Shown here: positions 1-8,502 of the stretch, piece by piece
Position numbering within the stretch: the stretch's first letter is position 1
How the letters are laid out: every line of letters starts with the position of its first letter
Origin: Terriglobus saanensis SP1PR4
Lineage (GTDB): Bacteria > Acidobacteriota > Terriglobia > Terriglobales > Acidobacteriaceae
Direction of reading: 5' to 3'
Assembly (NCBI RefSeq): GCF_000179915.2
Contig: NC_014963.1
Span: forward strand, 1,116,001 to 1,180,000
DNA length: 64,000 bases
The notes under the pieces: generated by a model
What the model saw: only the letters and a program-made list of their open reading frames with translations
The model's database searches: none
Told to the model about the DNA's origin: nothing
Program-made: the position numbers and the translations under genes

Positions 1-78
1 CATGCCGCAGGCGGCTATAAGTAACGCCGCGAATACGTTGCGCGGGATGTTTACGGAACTTCTATCGGAAGTCTGCAT
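1..78 (-). CDS. Possible N-terminus of a divergent exported or membrane protein (partial)
   Basis: Reading leftward from an ATG at 78 there is an open frame of 26 codons to the window edge. It begins MQTSDRSSVN and continues into a hydrophobic stretch (VFAALLIAACG) that looks like a signal peptide, possibly a lipoprotein one, or a membrane anchor. It would be divergent from the VWA gene that starts near 207, leaving about 130 bases for promoters. Only the first residues are visible and the ribosome-binding site is poor, so this is tentative. Confidence 0.35.
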   Translation of the reverse strand, partial: MQTSDRSSVNIPRNVFAALLIAACGM

Positions 79-206
79 GCGAGGTGTACTCTTCGACTCT
101 GATCAGGTGGTTGCGCATGGTGCGCAAGGACTGCTGCGGATGGGTGGAGCGAGGCCGCAGCAGGCTTCTGTTTCGTTCCGTGCGGCGTCTCATGTTAAAG
201 GTCATT

Positions 207-1229
207 ATGCGGCATCGGTGTCTTTATCTCACGGTTCTAGCGCTTCCGTTCCTTGTGTTGAGATGTCCAGCAGCTCACGCCCAGGAAAATCCCCTGGGTA
301 ACGTGCAGACGGCGCAGCCTGCCCCAAAACCAGTGGTAAAACCCGAGGTAACCGAGGGGCCGGATGCCGCGCGGGACGCTACCTCGCACCCGACACGGAC
401 GATCCGCGTGGAGTCGAACCTGGTGCTGGTTCCGCTGACGGTGACGGACGATCGCAACCGCCTGGTGACCGGCCTGGAGCGCGACAACTTTTATCTTTAC
501 GAGAACAACCAGCCGCAGACGATCAAAACCTTTTCCACGGATGACGCACCCGTGAGTATAGGGATCGTCTTCGATCTGAGCGGAAGCATGATGTCGAAGT
601 TCGGACGGGCACGGAAGGCGTTGAGCGAGTTCATGCGTACCTCCAACCCGCAGGACGAGTTTTTCGTGGTGGGATTCAATGACCGGCCTGCGGTGATCGT
701 CGATTACACCTCGAATGTGGACGATGTGGATGCGCGCATGGTGATGTTGCGTCCGGAGCGGCGTACGGCCCTGATCGATGCGGCGTACCTGGGTTTGAAC
801 AAGCTGAAGGACGCCAAGTATGAGCGCAAGGCGTTGCTGATCATCTCGGACGGTGGAGACAATCGCAGCCGGTACGTGGAAAGTGAGCTGCGGCGCGCGG
901 TGCGCGAGAGCGATACGCAGATCTACTCGATCGGCATCTTCGATGTTTATGCCGCGACGCCGGAGGAGAAGAGCGGGCCTACGCTGCTGATGGATATCTG
1001 CGAAATGACGGGGGGACGAATGTTTCGCGTGACGGATGCGGACGAGCTGGGCGATATTGCGGCGCGTATCAGCGCGGAGTTGCGGAACGAATATGTCCTC
1101 GGATTCAAGCCCACGGACCTTCGTCATGACGGTAACTGGCGTAAATTGAAGGTGAAGATGAATGCGCCGGCAGGTCTGCCGCCGCTTACAGTACATAATC
1201 GCCAGGGGTACTATGCACCGTCGGAGTAG
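207..1229 (+). CDS. Secreted VWA-domain protein (acidobacterial type)
   Basis: About 340 residues: a signal peptide ending near AHAQ, a short Pro/Ala linker, an N-terminal beta segment (LVLVPLTVTDDRNRLVTGL) typical of the VWFA-related acidobacterial family, then a von Willebrand A domain. The metal-binding DLSGS motif lies near residue 122 and a SDGGDN strand near residue 214. Such proteins are exported and probably bind protein ligands through the metal site; their role is unknown. The ATG at 207 is preceded by AAAGG; 192 is an alternative start. The next gene is a paralogue that starts 17 bases before this one ends, so the two are translationally coupled. Confidence 0.88.
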   Translation: MRHRCLYLTVLALPFLVLRCPAAHAQENPLGNVQTAQPAPKPVVKPEVTEGPDAARDATSHPTRTIRVESNLVLVPLTVTDDRNRLVTGLERDNFYLYENNQPQTIKTFSTDDAPVSIGIVFDLSGSMMSKFGRARKALSEFMRTSNPQDEFFVVGFNDRPAVIVDYTSNVDDVDARMVMLRPERRTALIDAAYLGLNKLKDAKYERKALLIISDGGDNRSRYVESELRRAVRESDTQIYSIGIFDVYAATPEEKSGPTLLMDICEMTGGRMFRVTDADELGDIAARISAELRNEYVLGFKPTDLRHDGNWRKLKVKMNAPAGLPPLTVHNRQGYYAPSE

Positions 1230-2310
1230 AGGGTGGAGCTGTGCGGCGGGCGTTTTCCTGCTCGCTACAAGTGTGTGGGGGCAACAGCCCTCGTTATCGG
1301 TGGATCGCGACCCGGTGCCATCGCCGGACGGCGACGCCGTGGTCCAGACCGCACCGCCAGTTCCTGCCGCGCAGAGTGCGCGTACGGTGGAGCGCGCCGC
1401 TGGAGGACGGTACACCCTGCGTGCCGAGGTGGGAGAAGTTCGTCTGAACGCCAGCGTGCTGGAGAATGGGCGGGCGGTGCAGACGCTGACCCAGGACGCC
1501 TTCCATGTCTTCGAAGATGGCGTTCCGCAGACGATTGCCAGCTTCCGGCATGAAGACCTTCCGGTGTCGCTGGGGATTTTGATCGACAGTTCGGGCTCGA
1601 TGTATGACAAGCGCGAGGCCGTGGGCAAGGCTTCGCTGGATTTCGTCCGTCTGTCGAATCCTAAGGACGAGGCGTTTCTCGTGGACTTTTCCGATGAGGC
1701 GTTCATCGATCAGGACTTCACCAGTGATGTGAAGAAGCTGGAAGACGGCCTGGGCTATGTGAAGGCCAGTGGTGGGACGGCGATCTACGATGCAGTCGTC
1801 GCCAGCGCCGATTATCTGGCCAAAAACGCCAAGCTGCCGAAGCAGGTTCTGCTGATTGTTACGGACGGTGACGATAATGCGTCGGGATCGACGCTCGAAG
1901 ATGCGATTCGCCGCGTGCAGGAGCTGGACGGGCCGGTGATCTACTGCGTCGGTCTGCTCTTCGGGCCGGATAGCAACAAGAGCGAGAGCCGCCATGCGCG
2001 TCGCGTCCTGGAGACGCTGGCTGCGCAGACGGGTGGTCTCGCGTACTTTCCACGCAAACTGAGCGAGGTGGACAGCATCGCCACCGAGGTGGCGCAGGAT
2101 ATTCGGCAGCAGTACACGATCTCTTACCGTTCAACCAAGCCAGCTGCTCTGGGTGGATACCGGCAGGTGCATGTGGACGCGAAGGGCAAGGGATTTAATC
2201 GGCTTGAGGTTCGCACACGCAGCGGGTACTACCCGAAGGTTGGTGGCGCACCGGCCAAGGGCGACGGTACGCCCGATCCCGGTCTGGCTCCGGGTTCGAA
2301 GCATCCGTAA
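1213..2310 (+). CDS. Secreted VWA-domain protein, paralogue of the upstream gene
   Basis: About 365 residues with a signal peptide ending near SVWGQQ. The same layout as the preceding gene is visible: a linker, a segment reading VRLNASVLENGRAVQTL, then a VWA domain with IDSSGS (MIDAS) near residue 124 and VTDGDDNASG near residue 217. The C-terminus ends in a Pro/Gly-rich tail. The ATG at 1213 lies inside the end of the preceding gene and has a G-rich site just upstream, so the two are probably made together. It looks like a tandem duplication followed by divergence; ligand and function are unknown. Confidence 0.88.
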   Translation: MHRRSRGWSCAAGVFLLATSVWGQQPSLSVDRDPVPSPDGDAVVQTAPPVPAAQSARTVERAAGGRYTLRAEVGEVRLNASVLENGRAVQTLTQDAFHVFEDGVPQTIASFRHEDLPVSLGILIDSSGSMYDKREAVGKASLDFVRLSNPKDEAFLVDFSDEAFIDQDFTSDVKKLEDGLGYVKASGGTAIYDAVVASADYLAKNAKLPKQVLLIVTDGDDNASGSTLEDAIRRVQELDGPVIYCVGLLFGPDSNKSESRHARRVLETLAAQTGGLAYFPRKLSEVDSIATEVAQDIRQQYTISYRSTKPAALGGYRQVHVDAKGKGFNRLEVRTRSGYYPKVGGAPAKGDGTPDPGLAPGSKHP

Positions 2311-2336
2311 AGATCCTCGAAGACTATGATCGACGC

Positions 2337-2942
2337 ATGCGATGGATGCTTGCGGTCGATACGTGTGGCGCCGAGGGCGGGGTGGCGGTTGCGCGCGATG
2401 GAGAAGTCGTGGCGCGCCGCAGTCTTCCCGGACGTGAGACGCAGGAGCGCCTGATGACGGCTGTCCAGGAGTGTCTGGCTGAGGCTGGTATTCGGGCGAC
2501 GGAGCTGAATTTTCTAGCCGTGATGACGGGGCCGGGTTCGTTTACAGGGGTGCGCATCGGTGTGGCGGCGGTGAAGGGGCTTGCCGAAGGTCTGGGGATT
2601 CCGGTGGTGGGTGTTTCGCGTCTGAATTTGATGACGCGGCTTGCAGGAGAAGGGGCCGTGGCTTGGTTGGATGCCGGACGCGGCGATGTTTACGCTGGCG
2701 GCAGCGGTCTGCCCGAGGCGATGTTTTCTCGCGCGGAAGCCGAGGCGATGGGCGGACGTGTCGTGGTTGGGGAAGAGGTCTTGCGCGGTGCGGGAGAGTG
2801 GGTTGGTTTGCCGGATATCTCCACGCTGGTGCGGGCGGCTGAAGAGTCCGCCGCGAGGGGCGAGTTTTCCGATGTGGTGTTGCTGGATGCCAATTACCTC
2901 CGCATTCCGGACGCGGAGATTGCGTTGAGGGCAAGGTCTTGA
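2337..2942 (+). CDS. tsaB: tRNA threonylcarbamoyladenosine synthesis protein TsaB
   Basis: 201 residues of the ASKHA-fold TsaB/YeaZ family, the partner that stabilises TsaD in adding threonylcarbamoyl to A37 of ANN-decoding tRNAs. Visible family signatures are LAVDTCGAEGGVAV at the N-terminus and TGPGSFTGVRIG near residues 63-74. The C-terminal half is shorter and more variable, as is usual. It overlaps the following rimI-like gene by four bases (TTGA), the common tsaB-rimI pairing. The cytoplasmic tsaD and tsaE partners are not in this window. Confidence 0.92.
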   Translation: MRWMLAVDTCGAEGGVAVARDGEVVARRSLPGRETQERLMTAVQECLAEAGIRATELNFLAVMTGPGSFTGVRIGVAAVKGLAEGLGIPVVGVSRLNLMTRLAGEGAVAWLDAGRGDVYAGGSGLPEAMFSRAEAEAMGGRVVVGEEVLRGAGEWVGLPDISTLVRAAEESAARGEFSDVVLLDANYLRIPDAEIALRARS

Positions 2943-3373
2943 TCCGGCGGGCGGTCCTGGGCGATATAGAGGCTATGCGGGAGCTTGCCACAGAAGCAAA
3001 AGAGGCGCCGCATTGGCTGGAGGCAGACTATCGCGCCCTCGTCGAGGTGGGCGTTTCGGGCGTGGCGGAGATCGAGGGTGTTCTCGCTGGTTTTATATGC
3101 GGCCGCGTCCTTCTGCCGGGACTTGAGGCGGAGCTGGAGAGCATCGTTGTGGCCAAGAAATATCGCAGGCAGGGTGTGGGAAAGGCGCTGAGCGATTGGC
3201 TCTTGCATGCGATTGCGGCCAAGGAGGTCCGGCTGGAGGTCCGCGAGTCCAATGCAGCGGCCCGGTCGATGTATCGTGCGATGGGATTTGAAGATGTCGG
3301 TTTGCGGCGCGGGTATTACTCACAGCCTGTGGAAGACGCAATTTTGATGCTACGGACGGACGTTAGCCGGTAG
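2939..3373 (+). CDS. rimI: GNAT acetyltransferase, RimI-like
   Basis: 144 residues with a GNAT fold. The acetyl-CoA loop is [12 protein letters not shown] (about residues 73-84), followed by [19 protein letters not shown], the hallmark of RimI-type N-terminal protein acetyltransferases, which acetylate ribosomal protein S18 and other N-termini. Translation starts at a TTG that overlaps the tsaB stop codon by four bases, so it is translationally coupled. Its position after tsaB supports RimI over other GNAT enzymes, but the substrate is inferred. Confidence 0.88.
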   Translation: MIRRAVLGDIEAMRELATEAKEAPHWLEADYRALVEVGVSGVAEIEGVLAGFICGRVLLPGLEAELESIVVAKKYRRQGVGKALSDWLLHAIAAKEVRLEVRESNAAARSMYRAMGFEDVGLRRGYYSQPVEDAILMLRTDVSR

Positions 3374-3404
3374 CGGGCTTATACGCCTGTATCATGTCGA
3401 AGAC

Positions 3405-4031
3405 ATGGTAAAAGACGGATATTTCTACGGCCTCGGATTTTTTGCGGTGGCGGTCGCTCTTCGGGTGCTGACCGGATCGATTGGACTTGCGATTGTGCCA
3501 GTAGTGCTGGCTTGCTTCTTCCTCTGGTTCTTTCGTGATCCGAACCGCGCGATCCCCTCAGCGCCGGGACAGATCGTCTCTCCCGCCGATGGCAAGATCC
3601 ACGAGGTCGCTGTCATCGAGACGGCCCAGGGGAGCCGACTGAAGTTGAGCATCTTCCTCAACGTCTTCGATGTGCATGTAAACCGTGCGCCGAGCGAGGC
3701 GATCATCAGCGAGGTCACGTATCGCAAGGGCCTGTTTGTAAACGCCATGCGACAGGACTCTGCCGTGGTCAACGAACAGAACATGATTGTGATGGACAGC
3801 GGAACCCATGAGATTGTGATCAAACAGATCGCGGGTCTCTTGGCGCGACGGATCGTCTGTTTCGTGAAGGTTGGTGACCGTGTGAAGCGCGGAGAGCGTG
3901 TCGGCCTGATCAAGTTTGGATCGCGCGTGGATATTCTGATGCCCGCGTCCGCACAGTTGCAGGTCAAGAAGGGCGACCGTGTAAAAGGCGGAGCGACCGT
4001 TCTCGCCGTACTTCCGCAGGCTGGAGCTTGA
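3405..4031 (+). CDS. psd: Phosphatidylserine decarboxylase proenzyme
   Basis: 208 residues, the short bacterial Psd class. It decarboxylates phosphatidylserine to phosphatidylethanolamine at the membrane. Two N-terminal membrane-associated hydrophobic segments precede the catalytic region with SPADGKI (about residues 60-66), a segment reading [11 protein letters not shown], and the self-cleavage site FGSRVD near residue 175; the serine after Gly becomes the pyruvoyl group. It overlaps the next gene, pssA, by four bases, so consecutive steps of phosphatidylethanolamine synthesis are co-translated. Confidence 0.95.
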   Translation: MVKDGYFYGLGFFAVAVALRVLTGSIGLAIVPVVLACFFLWFFRDPNRAIPSAPGQIVSPADGKIHEVAVIETAQGSRLKLSIFLNVFDVHVNRAPSEAIISEVTYRKGLFVNAMRQDSAVVNEQNMIVMDSGTHEIVIKQIAGLLARRIVCFVKVGDRVKRGERVGLIKFGSRVDILMPASAQLQVKKGDRVKGGATVLAVLPQAGA

Positions 4032-4879
4032 GCGTGGCGAACGTCGTCAGCACGAAGCCACGGCCGCGCCGGGGGATGTATGTGCTTCCGAGCCTCTTTA
4101 CCGCAGGCAATATCGCGGCAGGTTTCTACGCGATCACGCAGAGTCTGCAGGGGACTGCAAGCGATTACGGATACTTTGACCGCGCGGCCATTGCGATTGC
4201 GCTGGCCGTGCCGTTTGACGCGCTCGACGGGCGCATTGCGCGGCTGACGAATACGGAGAGCGACTTCGGCAAAGAGCTGGATTCGCTGGCCGATGTGATT
4301 ACCTTTGGCGTTGCTCCTGCCGTGCTGGCGTACGTCTGGGGCTTCCGCATGCTGCCGATGGCGGGGAACCTGGTCTTCCGCCAGAAGATGATCGAGATTG
4401 GCGTCTTTGTCTGCTTTTTGTTCCTGATCTGCGGCGCGTGCCGTTTGGCGCGGTTCAACGTGATGGTGAATCCGCAGCCGCAAAATCCCGGCAGACCGGG
4501 GCGGAAGTATTTCGTCGGCATGCCGATTCCGGCGGCGGCGGGCGTGGTTGTGAGCGTGGTGCACTGCTTCAACGGAGCGCCGATCGACAATCCCTGGATT
4601 TCTTTGGTTTGGCTGGGGCTGGTTTTGTTTGCCGGGTTTTTGATGGTGAGCCGTTGGCGGTTCTGGAGCGCGAAGGAGATTCGCGTGGAGAGCCGACAGC
4701 CGATGCGTATGTTGATCGTGCTGGTGGTGCTGTGTGTGCTGCTGGTGAAATGGTCGGAGTATGTGCTGATCATTGTCGCCCTGGCGTACATGGTGAGCGG
4801 TCTGTGGGCGCGTTTGATGTACGCTTCGCAGGCCAAGGCTCTGCGTGCGCGGCGGGTCGTAGACAATTCCGCGAACTGA
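4028..4879 (+). CDS. pssA: CDP-diacylglycerol-serine O-phosphatidyltransferase
   Basis: 283 residues, an integral membrane enzyme that makes phosphatidylserine from CDP-diacylglycerol and serine. The full CDP-alcohol phosphotransferase signature is present as DGRIAR, then eight residues, then GKELDSLAD (about residues 72-96). Several hydrophobic helices follow, ending in a basic tail. It starts at a TTG overlapping the psd stop codon; a GTG two codons downstream is an alternative. It supplies the substrate for the Psd encoded just upstream. Confidence 0.94.
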   Translation: MSVANVVSTKPRPRRGMYVLPSLFTAGNIAAGFYAITQSLQGTASDYGYFDRAAIAIALAVPFDALDGRIARLTNTESDFGKELDSLADVITFGVAPAVLAYVWGFRMLPMAGNLVFRQKMIEIGVFVCFLFLICGACRLARFNVMVNPQPQNPGRPGRKYFVGMPIPAAAGVVVSVVHCFNGAPIDNPWISLVWLGLVLFAGFLMVSRWRFWSAKEIRVESRQPMRMLIVLVVLCVLLVKWSEYVLIIVALAYMVSGLWARLMYASQAKALRARRVVDNSAN

Positions 4880-4913
4880 GATCCTTCCGCGAAACAATTG
4901 AATTGGGGACGAG

Positions 4914-5948
4914 ATGGCAAAGAAGTTAGAGCGCGTAGGGATTGCGGGAGCGTCTTCGCTCGTGGGGAAAGAGCTTGCCGAAGAGTTGCAGGAGAGCGTG
5001 CTCGCTGCCGCCACTGTGATTCTTCTGGATGAAGGTGATGCTGCGGGACAGTTGGAGACGGTCGCCGACGAGGTGACGTTTGTGCAGAAGATGGAGCCAG
5101 CGGCGTTCGAGGGCATGGACTTTGTCTTCTTTGCCGGAGACCCCGAAGCGACGAAGCGGCATTGGCGCGATGCGGGTCGCTGGGGCGCAAGTATCGTGGA
5201 CACGACCTATGCTCTTGAAGGGGAAAAGGGCGTGCTGGTGCGGTCTCCCTGGGTGCAGGACGAGGCCACAACCAAGCCGGACCTGAAGACGCCCGGTGTA
5301 GTGAGTGCGCATCCCGTGGCAGTGATGCTTGGTCTGGTGGCGAAGCAGATGCAGACTGGTTTGAAGGTACATTCTCTCGCTGCGACCGTCATGCAACCGG
5401 CGAGTGAGCACGGGCGCGCGGCGATGGATGAGTTGCATCAACAGACGGTGAACCTGTTGTCGTTCCAGCCGCTGCCTAAAGACGAGTACGATGCGCAGGT
5501 GGCATTCAACCTGCTCCCGGCATTCGGTGAAGAGGCTAAGGTGAAGCTCTCCACGACGGCGGAGCGTGTGCGGAAGCACTATGCTGCGATTGGCGGAGAT
5601 GCTTTTCCAAAGCTGGCACTCACTGTGATTCAGGTACCGGTCTTTCATGGCTACGCGATCTCTGTCATGGTCGAGCTGCAGGAACTGGCTAGCCAGGAGC
5701 AGGTCGAAACTGCGCTGGCATGCGACCAGATCGATCTGGTGATGGATGACGTGGATCCGCCAAGCAATCTGAGCGCGGCAGGACAGCGCGATGTGTTGGT
5801 GCGAGTCACGGCGGAGCCCGCTGAAGCAGCAGTGGCTACGCGTTTTTGGCTCTGGATGACGGCGGACAATCTGAAGCTCACAGCGCTGAATGCGATTGCA
5901 TGCGCGATGGAACTGCGGAAGCTGCGGCCTGTGGGATCCGTGCAGTAG
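4914..5948 (+). CDS. Aspartate-semialdehyde dehydrogenase-like protein lacking the catalytic Cys
   Basis: 344 residues with the fold of Asd/ArgC/Usg-1 dehydrogenases. The N-terminal nucleotide-binding loop is GIAGASSLVGKEL, and the C-terminal dimerisation part contains VPVFHGYAISV, matching the VPVFxGHS region of Asd. Where active enzymes carry a PNC motif with the nucleophilic cysteine, this protein reads SAHPVAVML (about residues 126-134), so no thiol is available. It is therefore unlikely to be a normal Asd and resembles Usg-1-type non-catalytic homologues. It stands alone after pssA, with its own ribosome-binding site; its role is unknown. Confidence 0.75.
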   Translation: MAKKLERVGIAGASSLVGKELAEELQESVLAAATVILLDEGDAAGQLETVADEVTFVQKMEPAAFEGMDFVFFAGDPEATKRHWRDAGRWGASIVDTTYALEGEKGVLVRSPWVQDEATTKPDLKTPGVVSAHPVAVMLGLVAKQMQTGLKVHSLAATVMQPASEHGRAAMDELHQQTVNLLSFQPLPKDEYDAQVAFNLLPAFGEEAKVKLSTTAERVRKHYAAIGGDAFPKLALTVIQVPVFHGYAISVMVELQELASQEQVETALACDQIDLVMDDVDPPSNLSAAGQRDVLVRVTAEPAEAAVATRFWLWMTADNLKLTALNAIACAMELRKLRPVGSVQ

Positions 5949-6061
5949 ACCGGTTGAGAGCAGTGCGAAACTCTCTTGAGGTACGATGATCCCGCCGACA
6001 GAGGTACCAAGAGCACGTTGTTGCATTTTCGAAAAGATAAATCTGCGACCGATAGGACCGA

Positions 6062-7438
6062 ATGCCCGTGAGGAAAAAGGAATTACTCAAAATTGCGGCT
6101 AGTGAGACAAATTTATCCCCAGTGGCCGAAACCTTGGAGTCCCACTCTCTCTTCACCCGGCGGGAAATGTTGGGAATAACAGGTATGGCGGGATTGGCGG
6201 CATTGACCGGTATCGGATCCGATGCTGTTGCGCAGACCGCGCAAAAACGGCCTCGTGTCGCCTGTCTCGTCAGCTTCTGGGGTCTCCCGACTTCCCATGC
6301 GGACTGGATCGTAAACAAGCTGTTAGACGGTTATTGGTGGCAGGGGGCCCACACTCCTTCGCGGGTGGACGTGGTGTCCGTTTACATCCATCAGTTCGAT
6401 ACCAGTTTGCTGGGCCAGAAAGTATGCAAGGCGAAGAACATCCCCATCTATAAGTCAGTAGGCGAAGCCGTCACGCTCGGCGGCAAAGACCTTGCGGTGG
6501 ATGGGGTTGTCATCGTTGCAGAACATGGGAATTATCCAACCGATCTCAAGGGCCACTGGCTCTTGCCGCGCTGGTGGATTTACCAGCAGGTTATCCGGGT
6601 TTTTGAGCAGAGCAAACGCTCGGTGCCCGTGTTTAACGACAAGCACCTCTCCTACAACTGGGACGACGCCAAGTGGATGTTCGATAAATCCCGTGAGCTG
6701 AACTTTCCCCTGACCGGCGGGTCCTCCATACCGACTTACTTCCGCAAGCCCGAGATAGAACTCGCGATCGATACGCCGATCAGGAACTCGATCCTGGTTG
6801 GAGACGCTGCGGATGAGGGAGCCATCTTCCATTGCATAGACACTCTGCAGGCCTTTGTCGATCGCCGCAAGGGCGGTGAGACAGGCGTCAAGTCGGTGCA
6901 GTCTATCCGGGGGCCTGAAACGTGGAAGTGGGTGGAACAGAATCCCTGGGCCAGCAACCTGCTTGAGGCAGTGCGGAAGAATTTCGACCTGAAGTCGGGA
7001 TACTTTCAGGAGGGCAGGCGACCAAACGTTTGTATCGTGGAGTACAACGATGGGACCAAGGCGGCGGTCATTTCGGGCGAAGGTGTGGGGTGGACCTATG
7101 CCGGCGAAATCGCAGGGCAGAAAGACCCGACGATTGTCTCGATGCTTGGCTTTCCCGGTCCCATCTCGCAGTACCACGCTGCGAACGGCCACGAGCACTG
7201 GATCACCGAGATGATGCTGACTGGAAAGGAACCGTTCAATGCGGAGCGTCTGCTTCTGTCCACCGGGATCACGAACTACTATATTGAATCAAACTGGGAG
7301 AACGGCCGCTACTCTGCCGTGGGAAGACGCATTGAGACGCCGTACATGAACATGCAATATCACTCGACACACGGACCGCTCTTTGAGACGGGGCAGCGGC
7401 CGCCAAATACCCCCTACTTACGCGGTTTCCAATCGTAG
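6062..7438 (+). CDS. Tat-exported conserved protein of unknown function
   Basis: 458 residues. A twin-arginine signal is visible near residue 35 (FTRREMLGITGMAGLAAL), preceded by an unusually long charged leader, so the mature protein is probably folded in the cytoplasm and exported. The mature part starts with RVACLVSFWG, has a Rossmann-like look, contains HGNYPTD and WDDAKWMFD, and ends with a Gly/Pro-rich tail. I recognise it only as a conserved type seen in Acidobacteria and Planctomycetes, possibly acting on sugars or cofactors. It ends one base before the convergent LolA-like gene. Confidence 0.7.
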   Translation: MPVRKKELLKIAASETNLSPVAETLESHSLFTRREMLGITGMAGLAALTGIGSDAVAQTAQKRPRVACLVSFWGLPTSHADWIVNKLLDGYWWQGAHTPSRVDVVSVYIHQFDTSLLGQKVCKAKNIPIYKSVGEAVTLGGKDLAVDGVVIVAEHGNYPTDLKGHWLLPRWWIYQQVIRVFEQSKRSVPVFNDKHLSYNWDDAKWMFDKSRELNFPLTGGSSIPTYFRKPEIELAIDTPIRNSILVGDAADEGAIFHCIDTLQAFVDRRKGGETGVKSVQSIRGPETWKWVEQNPWASNLLEAVRKNFDLKSGYFQEGRRPNVCIVEYNDGTKAAVISGEGVGWTYAGEIAGQKDPTIVSMLGFPGPISQYHAANGHEHWITEMMLTGKEPFNAERLLLSTGITNYYIESNWENGRYSAVGRRIETPYMNMQYHSTHGPLFETGQRPPNTPYLRGFQS

Positions 7439-7439
7439 G

Positions 7440-8090
7440 CTACTGCTTCGGCAGGTTATAGGGCTTGGTGTTGACCTTCTGGTTGTAGCGGATGTTCGTG
7501 TAGATATTCGTACGGGTGTCGTGCGAAGGCGTCTCTAGAATCTGCTTCAAAGAAATCCCGCGTGTGGGGTCGACCCAGATTGTGATGTGCGAGAAGTTGT
7601 TACGGGTGGCAGCATCCTTTGCGACGAGATCAAGCTTCGCGGTCTGCACGTTGTCGATGGTCTCGTATCCCTGGAAGGTGATGTCCCAGACGCGCTCCAG
7701 GTCCTTGCCACTGCCGCCGAAGCCGAGGGTCAGGAAGCTTTCATACTGCGCACGATCTTTGCCCGCGTCGAGATGCTTTGTCTGTTTGATGGAATCGTCG
7801 TAGACGTCGAGCGCACTGCCGTGGAAGCTGAGAATCTTGCGGCCAGGAGCTTTGACCACTGCTCCCATCTCCAACTGACCGCTCTTGCGCAGAATGTAAA
7901 GCTCGCCTGTCTGCGAAGTCGTATCCCGTACAACGCGCTCGTAAAAATCCCACTTGAAGTCGGCTTCGGTGGACTGGAACTTTGCGCTGGCGGCATCGAG
8001 CTGACGAAGGACTTTTTCGAGGTCAGGCGAGTTCGCCGCGTGGGCGGAGAGGGTGACACATGCGATGAGGGCGAGCAGAAGTTTTTTCAT
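7440..8090 (-). CDS. LolA-like outer-membrane lipoprotein carrier protein
   Basis: 216 residues with a signal peptide (MKKLLLALIACVTLSAHA). A beta-rich half-barrel typical of LolA/LolB-like carriers follows: DFKWDFYERVVRDTT and GELYILRKSGQLEMG resemble the family's strands. It probably binds lipids or lipoproteins in the periplasm. It is the last gene of a leftward operon after serS and a small membrane protein, with 43 bases between it and the latter. True LolA function is inferred from fold-like features only. The ATG at 8090 was chosen because the signal peptide begins there. Confidence 0.75.
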   Translation of the reverse strand: MKKLLLALIACVTLSAHAANSPDLEKVLRQLDAASAKFQSTEADFKWDFYERVVRDTTSQTGELYILRKSGQLEMGAVVKAPGRKILSFHGSALDVYDDSIKQTKHLDAGKDRAQYESFLTLGFGGSGKDLERVWDITFQGYETIDNVQTAKLDLVAKDAATRNNFSHITIWVDPTRGISLKQILETPSHDTRTNIYTNIRYNQKVNTKPYNLPKQ

Positions 8091-8133
8091 ACGTTTGGTT
8101 AGACACGGTTCCTGGCGGGATGGATGTGCTGGG

Positions 8134-8499
8134 CTAGCGATGCGCCCAGACTTTGTAGGCCACGGGATGATTGTCCGAGACTCCGGGAACCACTTCGTAG
8201 CGCTCGATACGAACATCGCCAGCGATGGGTTCGATGATGTGGCGGAGAGCGAGGTCGGTATTGCCGGTGAGGGCCGCTTCCTTCTGTACGTCCGTTGCGC
8301 GGACCTGGTAGACAAGCTCACCTGAACCGTCGTTATCCACCATAACCTGAGACGGTAGATGAAAGACGGGGCGGTCGTTGTAGTTCCAGAGATGCGGCGT
8401 GATGAAGACGAAGAGGAGGATCGCCGTGACCATGATGTCGTAGTGCAGGGAGCCGCGTTCGTAGGCCCAGAAGACGTAATTGCGCAGGGTGCGAAGCAT
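8134..8499 (-). CDS. Small conserved membrane protein of unknown function
   Basis: 121 residues. One strong transmembrane helix (IMVTAILLFVFITPHLW, about residues 22-38) follows a short cytoplasmic N-terminus. The rest is a soluble domain, probably periplasmic, with alternating beta-like segments (LVYQVRATDV, IERYEVVPGV). It lies three bases downstream of serS and upstream of a LolA-like gene, so it is expressed with them. The neighbourhood hints at envelope work, but I recognise no family. Confidence 0.7.
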   Translation of the reverse strand: MLRTLRNYVFWAYERGSLHYDIMVTAILLFVFITPHLWNYNDRPVFHLPSQVMVDNDGSGELVYQVRATDVQKEAALTGNTDLALRHIIEPIAGDVRIERYEVVPGVSDNHPVAYKVWAHR

Positions 8500-8502
8500 T
8501 CT

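Noticed and set aside
3425-5203. 592-codon minus-strand frame opposite psd-pssA
   Set aside because: It crosses three real genes and has the composition of a shadow frame.
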